From: Clostridia bacterium
Lineage (GTDB): Bacteria > Bacillota > Clostridia > Christensenellales > Aristaeellaceae
Length of the DNA stretch: 9,241 nucleotides
NCBI GenBank assembly: GCA_024404275.1
Contig: JAKSQG010000062.1
Location: forward strand, 1 to 9,241
Direction: 5' to 3'
Below the pieces are notes generated by a model. It was not told the origin of the DNA and made no database searches. It saw only the letters and a list, made by a program, of their open reading frames with translations. Below, piece by piece: positions 1-6,268 of the stretch (its first letter is position 1; every line of letters starts with the position of its first letter). The position numbers and the translations under genes were made by a program.

Positions 1-585
1 CTGGTGTTTGCCATCAACGGCGACTTTTTTGAGGACCGCTACCGCGAAGGCACCAAGATCGGCTGCATTATCAAAAACGGTGTGGTCATCAACCGCTATG
101 CGCAATAGCTGGATAACCTGCCCACGTTGGATGTACTGGCGCTGTTTGAGGACGGCACCATGAAGTGCTTCAGGGCGCGCAGCAACAGCGCGGATAAATA
201 CCTGGCCATGGGCGTGCGCGATACCATCTGCTTCGGTCCCATTCTGGTGTCCGAGGGCAGCATCAATATGAAGCAGCTGGAGGATTACGGCCGCTCCCGC
301 GAGCCGCGTACCGCGCTTGGCATGGTGGAAAACGGACATTATGTGGCCATCGTCTGCGAGGGACGCTCGGAGGAGAGCGATGGTCTGCGCCTGAGTGAGC
401 TGGCGCCCCTGATGCTGGCAGAGGGCTGCGTGGAAGCGCTCAATCTGGACGGCGGACAGACTTCGGTGCTCAGCTTTATGGGCGAGAAGCTCAACGCCAC
501 GGGCACCTTCCACAACAGCTCCAGCCCGCGCCGTGTGACGGACATTGTGGGCATCGGCGTCAGCAATCTGGTTTCTGCCGAGTAA
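1..585 (+). CDS. Phosphodiester glycosidase (NAGPA-type domain), 5'-truncated, with in-frame TAG
   Basis: The frame is open from base 1 to the TAA at 583-585 except for one TAG at 106-108. Its 5' end lies outside the window. The translation matches the downstream paralog on both sides of the TAG: NGDFF near the window start, then FEDGTMKC, GVRDT, CFGPILV, SREPR, GHYVAI, EALNLDGGQ and TDIVGIG. About half of the last 150 residues are identical by eye. By family knowledge, NAGPA-type domains hydrolyse sugar-1-phosphodiester bonds, and the NGD, REPR and LDGG motifs are their conserved core. Because similarity runs across the TAG without a shift, this is one gene rather than two. If TAG is a true stop, the only later start is a TTG at 127 with no visible ribosome binding site, and the protein would lose the NGD motif. 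It could therefore be a recent pseudogene or a read-through gene. The family call is fairly sure; whether it makes protein is not. Confidence 0.75.
106..108 (+). other. In-frame TAG codon inside the first glycosidase gene
   Basis: The codons around it are GCG CAA TAG CTG GAT. Aligned to the downstream paralog, the TAG falls in the variable stretch between the NGD(F/Y)F motif and the EDG(T/S)MKC motif, where substitution by most residues would be tolerated. The TAG is part of a short inverted repeat, GCTAT (95-99) and ATAGC (105-109). A single C-to-T change from CAG would create it. Confidence 0.85.
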
Positions 586-608
586 ACAAATGAGGAGAAA
601 ATGGCAAG

Positions 609-1559
609 ATGAAAAAAGTGCTGATCGCGCTGCTGCTGCTGCTGTCTGTGTGCGGCGGCGCGCTGGCGGATCTGCCGGAGAGAGCCAATGAACCCTGCGC
701 TCGCCCCGAAGTGGAAAAGCTGGGGGAGAATGGTTTCCTGACCGAACCGGATGAGTTTGTGTTCATCGATGAGGCGGCGGGGCTGTGGTACTATGTCAGC
801 GATGAGCTGCGGGTGGAGATCGACCGGTATTCGGCCTCCGACCGCAAGCTGATCTGGTATGTGGCGCATCTGTATCAGAAAACGCCCACGGGGCTGCGCA
901 CCGCGTTATCCAATGAAAGAAAGCCCTATGACGACCGCATGTGGGTGTATGACCTGGCGAAAAGGGAAAAGATGGTCTTTGCCACCAACGGCGACTACTT
1001 TGCCACACGGCTGGATGAATCCGCCGGGGTGGGCATCGTCATCCGGCACGGACGGGTCATCAGCTCCAAGGGAAAGGCGAGCAGCAAGATCCCCACGCGT
1101 GAGATCATTGCCATGTATGAGGACGGCAGCATGAAGTGCTATGGCGCCAACGAATACAAGGCGTCCACGCTTGCGGAATCCGGCGTGCGCGATACGCTGT
1201 GCTTTGGCCCCATTCTGGTACGGGATGGGCAGGTGGAGACCAAGCGTCTGGATGGAATGGGCTCCTCCCGCGAGCCCCGATGTGCCATCGGCATGGTGGA
1301 GCCCGGGCATTATGTGGCCATCCTGACAGAAGGGCGCACGGATACCTCGATCGGCGCGCGTCTTTTGACGCTGGGTGATATGATGGCGGCGGAGGGCTGC
1401 GTGGAAGCGCTCAACCTGGACGGCGGACAATCGGCGGTCATGTGCTTCATGGGCAAAATGATCAACACCGCCGGAAAGACCTCCTCCAGTACCCACAGCC
1501 GCAAGATGACCGACATTGTCGGCATCGGCTACAGTGAATTGATAGGAAAAGAACAATGA
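609..1559 (+). CDS. Exported phosphodiester glycosidase family protein (NAGPA-type domain)
   Basis: This 316-residue protein begins with a signal peptide: MKK, a leucine-rich core at about residues 5-14, and a likely cleavage site near ALA at 19-21. The catalytic-type domain covers about residues 100-315, with N127-G-D-Y-F, GPILV, R221-E-P-R and D271-G-G-Q-S. In the family these motifs belong to enzymes that release sugars from sugar-1-phosphodiesters, such as uncovering of GlcNAc-1-P-linked groups; the substrate here is unknown. It lies 23 bp after its paralog, and its TGA overlaps the next ATG, so the genes are almost certainly co-transcribed. A GAGGAG ribosome site at 592-597 sits 11 bases before the chosen ATG. 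An earlier ATG at 601 is out of frame and stops after three codons. The protein is probably secreted or surface-held, and unlike its upstream twin it is intact. Confidence 0.82.
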   Translation: MKKVLIALLLLLSVCGGALADLPERANEPCARPEVEKLGENGFLTEPDEFVFIDEAAGLWYYVSDELRVEIDRYSASDRKLIWYVAHLYQKTPTGLRTALSNERKPYDDRMWVYDLAKREKMVFATNGDYFATRLDESAGVGIVIRHGRVISSKGKASSKIPTREIIAMYEDGSMKCYGANEYKASTLAESGVRDTLCFGPILVRDGQVETKRLDGMGSSREPRCAIGMVEPGHYVAILTEGRTDTSIGARLLTLGDMMAAEGCVEALNLDGGQSAVMCFMGKMINTAGKTSSSTHSRKMTDIVGIGYSELIGKEQ

Positions 1560-2734
1560 TGAAAAGACTTTTGCTCTGCTGCGTACTGCTGCTGCTCTTC
1601 GTTCTTCCCGCCAGTGCCGAAACGGCGGCGGACCGTACGGCTTCCTGCACCTTTACGCTTGGCAAGACCAAGCTGACCAGCAAGGAAGCCGGCAAATTGA
1701 AGGACAAAAACTATTCTACCCATTATGATATTGCCAAGCGCAAGACGCTGACCATCGAAAGCGATAAAACGCTGGGCGCCATGTACCTGCAGATCTTTGA
1801 CAGGGTGCGTGTGATGACCATTGAGGTCAAGGTGAACGGCGAATGGCAGGCGTACTGCGAGAATCCGCAGCACCTGAGCGACTGGTATGCCTTCCCCGAC
1901 AACACCACGGGCGTGCGCATCTACAACGGCGATAAGGAAGAAAAGCTTCAGCTGGCGGAGGTCACCCTGTACGGACCCGGTGAAAAGCCGGCCAACGTGC
2001 CGCAGTGGGTCGACCTGGAAAAAGCCGACCTGATGCTGCTGGTGGCGCATCCCGATGATGACCTGCTGTGGTTTGGCGGTCTGATGCCCACCTACGCGGG
2101 CGAGAGAGGCTATAAGGTGCAGGTGGCGTTCCTGGTGCCCACGGGCGGTCTGCGCAAGCTGGAGATGATGGATGCCCTGTGGACCTGCGGCGTGACGGCG
2201 TATCCCGCGCTGCTCAACATGGGCGACCGCCGCGGCAAGACATTGCAGGAGCAGTACTCCCTGTGGGGACAGAAGACCGTGACCACCAAGATCGTGGAGG
2301 TCATCCGCCGCTTCAAGCCCGATGTGCTGGTCACGCACGGTCTGGGCGGCGAGTACGGTCACGCGGCGCATAAGGCGGTCTCCGATACGGTGACGCGTGC
2401 CGTGGGCTATGCCGCGGACAGTACCAACCGTCCCGCGTCGGTGGAAAAATACGGCATCTGGCAGGTCAAAAAGGTCTACATGCATGAGTACAGCAAAAAT
2501 CAGATCGTGATGGACTGGCACGTGCCGCTGGAAGCCTTTGGCGGAAAGGACGGTCTGGCGGTGGCACAGGAAGCCATGCTTTGCCACGCCAGTCAGGTCA
2601 AGGGCGGCTGGATGGTGGAAGACCACGGCAAGCATGACAACACCATCTTCGGTCTGTACTTTACCACGGTGGGCGAGGACATCGAAAAGAACGACTTTAT
2701 GGAAAACATCGTCCCGGAGGACGCTGCGCCGTAA
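1556..2734 (+). CDS. Exported PIG-L/LmbE-family deacetylase with N-terminal discoidin-like domain
   Basis: This 392-residue protein starts with a signal peptide (MMKR, an LLLLFVL core, cleavage likely after ASA at 19-21). Residues about 28-140 are rich in predicted beta strands and include a DKNYST turn and a VRIYNG strand. They resemble a discoidin or F5/8-type-C carbohydrate-binding domain, but this is an inference. Residues about 155-390 are the PIG-L domain, with the metal-site signature H165-P-D-D-D and a second H269-x-x-H272. Family members remove N-acetyl groups from GlcNAc-containing substrates using zinc. The ATG overlaps the TGA of the preceding glycosidase, with AGGA at 1544-1547 as the ribosome site; a second ATG at 1559 is an alternative start. 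A terminator follows within a few bases. Context suggests work outside the membrane on the same GlcNAc-type polymer as the glycosidases. The family is sure, the substrate is unknown. Confidence 0.85.
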   Translation: MMKRLLLCCVLLLLFVLPASAETAADRTASCTFTLGKTKLTSKEAGKLKDKNYSTHYDIAKRKTLTIESDKTLGAMYLQIFDRVRVMTIEVKVNGEWQAYCENPQHLSDWYAFPDNTTGVRIYNGDKEEKLQLAEVTLYGPGEKPANVPQWVDLEKADLMLLVAHPDDDLLWFGGLMPTYAGERGYKVQVAFLVPTGGLRKLEMMDALWTCGVTAYPALLNMGDRRGKTLQEQYSLWGQKTVTTKIVEVIRRFKPDVLVTHGLGGEYGHAAHKAVSDTVTRAVGYAADSTNRPASVEKYGIWQVKKVYMHEYSKNQIVMDWHVPLEAFGGKDGLAVAQEAMLCHASQVKGGWMVEDHGKHDNTIFGLYFTTVGEDIEKNDFMENIVPEDAAP

Positions 2735-2739
2735 TGATC

Positions 2740-2770
2740 AAAAGGGAGCCTGAAGGAAGGCTCCCTTTTT
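2740..2770 (+). terminator. Rho-independent terminator of the glycosidase/deacetylase operon
   Basis: An 11-bp perfect stem, AAAAGGGAGCC with GGCTCCCTTTT, encloses an 8-base loop (TGAAGGAA) and ends in a T run. It begins 5 bases after the TAA of the deacetylase gene. Confidence 0.93.
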
Positions 2771-2809
2771 GTTGGACGGTTTTATGAACACTTCTTTTCC
2801 GGTTGCTAT

Positions 2810-2838
2810 TTGAAATTTTTTCCGGGAGAGTGTATAAT
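2810..2838 (+). promoter_or_regulatory. Sigma-A-type promoter for the glycosyltransferase
   Basis: A -35 box TTGAAA (2810-2815) and a perfect -10 box TATAAT (2833-2838) are separated by 17 bp. It lies between the upstream terminator and a strong AAGGAGGTG ribosome site at 2858-2866, 32 bp before the ATG at 2871. The glycosyltransferase is thus a separate transcription unit. Confidence 0.88.
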
Positions 2839-2870
2839 AATAAAAAAACCCCGAAAAAAGGAGGTGCACG

Positions 2871-4142
2871 ATGGAACCCCGTATCAGAACAGCCCTGCTG
2901 AACGACTCTTTTCCGCCGCAGATCGACGGCGTCGCCAACGCGGTGATCAATTATGCCTCGCTGCTGCATGGACGCGGGGACGATGTGATGGTGATCACCC
3001 CGGCGTATCCCGGTGTGGAGGACCATTATGATTACGAAGTGCTGCGCTATTCCAGTGTGGACACCACCAAGATCATCGGCTATCGTGCAGGCTATCCTTT
3101 TTCGGCTTCCGCGGTGCAGCGTGTGGTGGATTTTGCCCCCGACATCCTGCACACGCATTGTCCGGTCTCTTCGCTGCTGATGGCCCGTGTGGTGCGGTAG
3201 CGCACCGGCGCGCCCATTGTGTTTACCTATCATACCAAGTTTGATATCGACATCCGCACCGCCATCAAGAGCAAGGCACTGCAGGACAGCCTGATCCGTG
3301 CCATTCTGTGGAACATTGAAGGCGCCGATGAGGTGTGGACGGTCAGCCGCGGCGCGGGGGAAAACCTGGAATCCATCGGGTATCGCGGCAAATGGCGCGT
3401 GATGGATAACGGCGTTGATTTTGCCCGCGGTCATGCCAGCATGGAAAAACAGAATGAAATCAGCCGTCTGCACAACCTGACCGATCACGCACCGGTGTTC
3501 TTATTCACGGGTCGTCTGCGCTGGTACAAGGGCATCCGCATCATTCTGGAAGGTCTGGCCAAGGCCAAAGCCCGCGGAGCCAAGTTCCACATGCTGTTTG
3601 TGGGTGACGGCAGCGACAGGGGAGAGATCGAGGAACTGACGCACAAGCTGGGTCTGACCGATCAGTGTGTGTTTGTGGGATCGATTCAGGACCGTGAACT
3701 GCTGCGTGCTTATTACAGCCGTGCCGATCTGTTTTTGTTCCCCTCGACCTTTGATACCAATGGCATCGTGGTGCGTGAGGCAGCCGCCTGTGGACTCGGC
3801 GCTGTGTTGGTCAAGGGCAGCTGTGCCGCCGAGGGCATTACCGACGGACAGAACGGCATCCTTATTGGTGAAAACGCCGACAGTTTGTGCGCGGCGGTGC
3901 TGTTTGCCTGCTCGCATCCCAATGAGGTGCGTCAGGTCGGCCTGCACGCGGAAAGAGAGATCTATCTTTCCTGGGAGGACTCGGTGCTGCGCGCCCGTGC
4001 CCGTTATGCCGAACTGCTGGAGGAGCGCAAAGCCAACCCGCCCGAAAAGCGGCATGACGCTTTCCCGTTCCTTTCCGATATCGTGGAAGGCGCGGGTCGC
4101 CTGCAGCGGTGGCATCGGCTGCTCAATGCCAAGCTGAAGTGA
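2871..4142 (+). CDS. GT4-type glycosyltransferase interrupted by one in-frame TAG
   Basis: Read through the TAG at 3198-3200, this is a 423-residue GT-B-fold glycosyltransferase, a normal length for the family. The N-terminal acceptor domain begins with FPPQIDGVANAV and continues through HTHCPVSSLLMAR and, after the TAG, FTYHTKFDIDI. The C-terminal nucleotide-sugar domain holds FTGRLRWYKG, FVGDGSDRGE and FPSTFDTNGIVVREAAACG. In that last motif the usual E-x7-E pair reads D-x7-E. No signal peptide is seen, so it is cytosolic or membrane-peripheral. Relatives transfer sugars to diacylglycerol or to other lipid or glycan acceptors; the acceptor here cannot be told. Both halves are in the same frame and no bases are missing. 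If TAG stops translation, the product is a 109-residue fragment without the sugar-nucleotide site, and the remainder lacks a ribosome site. The well-kept promoter, ribosome site and terminator argue that the gene is still used. Confidence 0.82.
3198..3200 (+). other. In-frame TAG codon inside the glycosyltransferase gene, in a hairpin loop
   Basis: The codons are GTG CGG TAG CGC ACC, giving VVR-stop-RTGAP. The TAG lies in the GTAG loop of a perfect 6-bp inverted repeat, GGTGCG (3191-3196) and CGCACC (3201-3206). It falls in the charged end of a helix just before the conserved strand PIVFTYHTKFD, where relatives would be expected to carry a polar residue (inference). Confidence 0.87.
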
Positions 4143-4156
4143 CAGATACATAAAAC

Positions 4157-4190
4157 AAGCCCGTGGAGACGCCGGTCCCCCCGGGCTTTT
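4157..4190 (+). terminator. Rho-independent terminator of the glycosyltransferase gene
   Basis: The outer stem AAGCCCG/CGGGCTT encloses an inner GAC-GCCG-GTC stem and ends in TTTT. It begins 14 bases after the TGA at 4140-4142. Confidence 0.82.
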
Positions 4191-4211
4191 CTGTGTTTGG
4201 TTGATGAAGCG

Positions 4212-4246
4212 CAAAACAAAAATCCTTGAGAAAATCTCAAGGATTT
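4212..4246 (-). terminator. Rho-independent terminator of the tRNA-Ser operon
   Basis: On the minus strand an 11-bp perfect stem, AAATCCTTGAG with CTCAAGGATTT, encloses a 5-base loop and is followed by TTGTTTTG. The stem starts one base after the CCA end of the tRNA, so transcription ends almost at the mature 3' end. It converges with the glycosyltransferase terminator. Confidence 0.9.
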
Positions 4247-4247
4247 G

Positions 4248-4339
4248 TGGCGGAGAAGGAGAGATTTGAACTCTCGCTGCCGTTATCCAGCACTACTCCC
4301 TTAGCAGGGGAGCCCCTTCGGCCTCTTGGGTACTTCTCC
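4248..4339 (-). tRNA. tRNA-Ser(GCU)
   Basis: This 92-base gene folds as a class II tRNA. The acceptor stem is GGAGAAG/CTTCTCC with discriminator G and an encoded CCA. The D stem is CCC/GGG, the anticodon stem is CTCCC/GGGAG with loop CTGCTAA, and the T arm is GAGAG-TTCAAAT-CTCTC. The long variable arm marks it as serine type. Anticodon GCU reads AGC and AGU. It is the second gene of the operon, 22 bp after the other tRNA-Ser. Confidence 0.96.
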
Positions 4340-4361
4340 ATCGGTCGGTGATTGGCAAAAC

Positions 4362-4450
4362 TGGCGGAGAGAGAGGGATTCGAACCCCCGGTGCCTTTCG
4401 ACATCACCAGTTTTCAAGACTGGCGCCTTAAACCGCTCGGCCATCTCTCC
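4362..4450 (-). tRNA. tRNA-Ser(UGA)
   Basis: This 89-base class II tRNA has acceptor stem GGAGAGA/TCTCTCC, discriminator G and an encoded CCA. The anticodon stem is CCAGT/ACTGG with loop CTTGAAA, so the anticodon is UGA. It has a long variable arm and a T loop of TTCGAAT. It reads UCA and probably other UCN serine codons. It is the first gene of the two-tRNA operon. Neither tRNA has a CUA anticodon, so no amber suppressor is visible here. Confidence 0.96.
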
Positions 4451-4488
4451 GTACCGGCTCGATAGCCTGTCTGCCAATGTACTGATAA

Positions 4489-4517
4489 AGTATAGCAGTT
4501 TTTTTCCCTGTTGTCAA
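4489..4517 (-). promoter_or_regulatory. Promoter of the tRNA-Ser operon
   Basis: On the minus strand a perfect -35 box TTGACA (4517-4512) and a -10 box TATACT (4494-4489) are 17 bp apart. They lie about 39 bases before the first tRNA. An A-rich spacer fits a strong stable-RNA promoter. Confidence 0.9.
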
Positions 4518-4593
4518 TGCCCGTTTGCTAATTTCTTTTCAGGCGCGGGGGAGGGTAAAACACGGCTTTTTTTTCGTAAAACGCCCATAATGA

Positions 4594-4623
4594 TTGACAT
4601 AATACCGGGTTTTATCCTATAAT
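4594..4623 (+). promoter_or_regulatory. Promoter of the prfC-typA-yhhN operon
   Basis: A perfect -35 box TTGACA (4594-4599) and a perfect -10 box TATAAT (4618-4623) are 18 bp apart. It is divergent from the tRNA promoter, with about 75 bp between the two -35 boxes. That gap holds no other element I can recognise. Transcription should start near 4630. Confidence 0.9.
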
Positions 4624-4630
4624 AATTGAT

Positions 4631-4645
4631 TGTGGCAACGCCACA
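4631..4645 (+). promoter_or_regulatory. Hairpin at the 5' end of the prfC mRNA, directly before the ribosome site
   Basis: A perfect 6-bp stem TGTGGC/GCCACA with an AAC loop starts at about the predicted first transcribed base. The ribosome site GGAAGGAGGG (4646-4655) follows with no gap. A stem at the extreme 5' end could shield the mRNA from decay or modulate ribosome access. This is an inference. Confidence 0.55.
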
Positions 4646-4660
4646 GGAAGGAGGGCACTT

Positions 4661-6250
4661 ATGCTCGCAGAGGAAGTAGCCCGCAGAAGAACATTTGCTA
4701 TTATCTCCCATCCCGACGCCGGCAAAACCACTTTGACCGAGAAATTGCTGCTGTACGGCGGCGCCATCCGCCAGGCCGGTTCCGTCAAGGCCCGCAAGGC
4801 AGAGCGCCACGCGACCAGCGACTGGATGGAGATCGAAAAGCAGCGTGGTATCTCCGTTACCTCCAGTGCCATGCAGTTCTCCTTCAACGGTTTTGATATC
4901 AATATTCTGGATACCCCCGGCCATCAGGACTTTTCGGAGGATACCTACCGCGTGCTGGTGGCGGCCGACAGCGCCGTGATGCTGATCGATGCTGCCAAGG
5001 GCGTGGAGGAACAGACCATCAAGCTGTTCAAGGTGTGCCGTATGCGCGGCATTCCGATCTTTACGTTTGTCAACAAGATGGACCGTGCCGCCAAGGACCC
5101 CTTCGCCCTGATGGACGAGCTGGAAAATGTGCTGGGCATCCATGCCTGCCCCATCAACTGGCCCATCGGCACCGATGGTGATTTCCAGGGCGTGTATCAC
5201 CGTGATACCCGCATGATCGAATTGTATTCCGGCGGCGATCACGGCAAGAACAAGGCGCAAAAGACCGATGTTTCTTTGGACGATCCCGAGCTGGGGACGC
5301 TGCTTGAAAAGCACTACATCAACCGACTGAACGATGAGATCGAGCTGCTGGACGAAGCCGGCGACGGATTTGATCTGGAGGCGGTGCGTGAGGGCAAGCT
5401 GACCCCCATGTTCTTTGGCAGCGCTGTCACCAACTTCGGTGTGGAGCCTTTCCTGGAGCGCTTCCTTTCCTACACCACGCCGCCCCTGCCCCGTGAGAGC
5501 AGCGAAGGCTGGGTGCAGCCGGATGACGAGCGTTTCAGCGGCTTCATCTTCAAGATTCAGGCCAACATGAACCCCGCCCACCGCGACCGACTGGCCTTCC
5601 TGCGCATCGTCAGCGGTCAGTTCACCAAGGGCATGACGGTGTGGCATTCCGGTACCGGCAAAGAGATTCAGGTCAAGCAGCCGCAGCAGTTTATGGCGGA
5701 TGAGCGCGAAGGCATCGAGACCGCCTGGCCCGGCGACATCATCGGTCTGTTTGACCCCGGCATTTATCATCTGGGCGACACGCTGTGCGTGGGCCGCAAG
5801 ATCCGCTTCCAGAAGATCCCCGTATTCGCGCCCGAGCATTTTGCCCGCGTGCGTCCGCTGGATTCGATGAAGCGCAAGCAGTTTGTCAAGGGCATCATGC
5901 AGCTGAGCGAGGAAGGCGCGATCCAGACCTTCCGCCGTACCGAGACCGGCATTGAGGATTTCCTCGTCGGCGTGGTCGGCGTGCTGCAGTTTGATGTACT
6001 GACCTATCGCCTCAAGAGCGAGTACGGTGTTGATCTGGTGCTGGAGCAGCTGCCCTTCCGCTATGTGCGCTGGGTGACCGCTACCGAGATTCCCGTGCCC
6101 GACCTGAAGCTGACCAGCACCTCCGGCCGTGCTTTTGACTCGGAGGAGCGGGATGTGCTGCTGTTTGAAAACGAGTGGAGCATCCGTCTGGCGCAGGAAA
6201 ACAACAAGGGCCTGGAGCTGGCCGAGCTGGCTCCCCGCGAGATCTACTGA
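4661..6250 (+). CDS. prfC: Peptide chain release factor 3 (RF3)
   Basis: The 529-residue protein has the usual RF3 length. The GTPase domain carries G1 SHPDAGKTT (16-24), the switch I region, D84-T-P-G-H (G3) and N138-K-M-D (G4). RF3-specific features include RRRTFAIISHPDAGKTTLTE, the S-x-Q-F-x-F core after GISVTSSA, and the C-terminal block with GVVGVLQFDVL and RLKSEYGVD. RF3 is a cytosolic GTPase that frees RF1 and RF2 from the ribosome after termination and helps quality control. The ATG at 4661 follows a strong GGAAGGAGGG site by 5 bases. It is the first gene of its operon and ends in tandem TGA TAG. All G motifs look intact. It bears directly on stop-codon reading, but adjacency to genes with in-frame TAG may be chance. 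Confidence 0.96.
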   Translation: MLAEEVARRRTFAIISHPDAGKTTLTEKLLLYGGAIRQAGSVKARKAERHATSDWMEIEKQRGISVTSSAMQFSFNGFDINILDTPGHQDFSEDTYRVLVAADSAVMLIDAAKGVEEQTIKLFKVCRMRGIPIFTFVNKMDRAAKDPFALMDELENVLGIHACPINWPIGTDGDFQGVYHRDTRMIELYSGGDHGKNKAQKTDVSLDDPELGTLLEKHYINRLNDEIELLDEAGDGFDLEAVREGKLTPMFFGSAVTNFGVEPFLERFLSYTTPPLPRESSEGWVQPDDERFSGFIFKIQANMNPAHRDRLAFLRIVSGQFTKGMTVWHSGTGKEIQVKQPQQFMADEREGIETAWPGDIIGLFDPGIYHLGDTLCVGRKIRFQKIPVFAPEHFARVRPLDSMKRKQFVKGIMQLSEEGAIQTFRRTETGIEDFLVGVVGVLQFDVLTYRLKSEYGVDLVLEQLPFRYVRWVTATEIPVPDLKLTSTSGRAFDSEERDVLLFENEWSIRLAQENNKGLELAELAPREIY

Positions 6251-6268
6251 TAGAAAGTGTGAAACTGC

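Noticed and set aside
127..585. A separate gene starting with TTG at 127
   Set aside because: There is no ribosome site, and homology to the downstream paralog continues upstream through the TAG, so it is the rest of one gene rather than a new start.
601..612. A three-codon ORF (ATG GCA AGA TGA) overlapping the start of the second glycosidase
   Set aside because: The GAGGAG site is only 3 bases before this ATG, which is too close; it is probably a chance ATG, although a role in coupling cannot be excluded.
3198..3200. Selenocysteine- or pyrrolysine-type programmed site at the glycosyltransferase TAG
   Set aside because: TAG is not a selenocysteine codon, GT4 enzymes are not known pyrrolysine proteins, and no large downstream recoding structure was recognised.
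3219..4142. A separate glycosyltransferase starting with GTG at 3219
   Set aside because: The GTG is inside the conserved strand PIVFTYHTKF; no ribosome site is seen, and the N-terminal domain is encoded in the same frame just upstream.
4157..4246. Possible single bidirectional terminator or small RNA between the glycosyltransferase and the tRNAs
   Set aside because: The two hairpins are distinct, each with its own T run in the direction of its own gene; no promoter for a small RNA is seen.
4326..4622. A 98-residue plus-strand open frame containing RERDSNPRCLSTSPVFKTGALNRSA
   Set aside because: This is the well-known false protein from antisense translation of tRNA-Ser genes; it overlaps both the tRNA-Ser(UGA) gene and the promoter region.
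6248..6253. TAG directly after the prfC TGA as evidence for TAG as a stop
   Set aside because: The TGA already ends the gene; the adjacent TAG is not needed and says nothing firm about how TAG is read.
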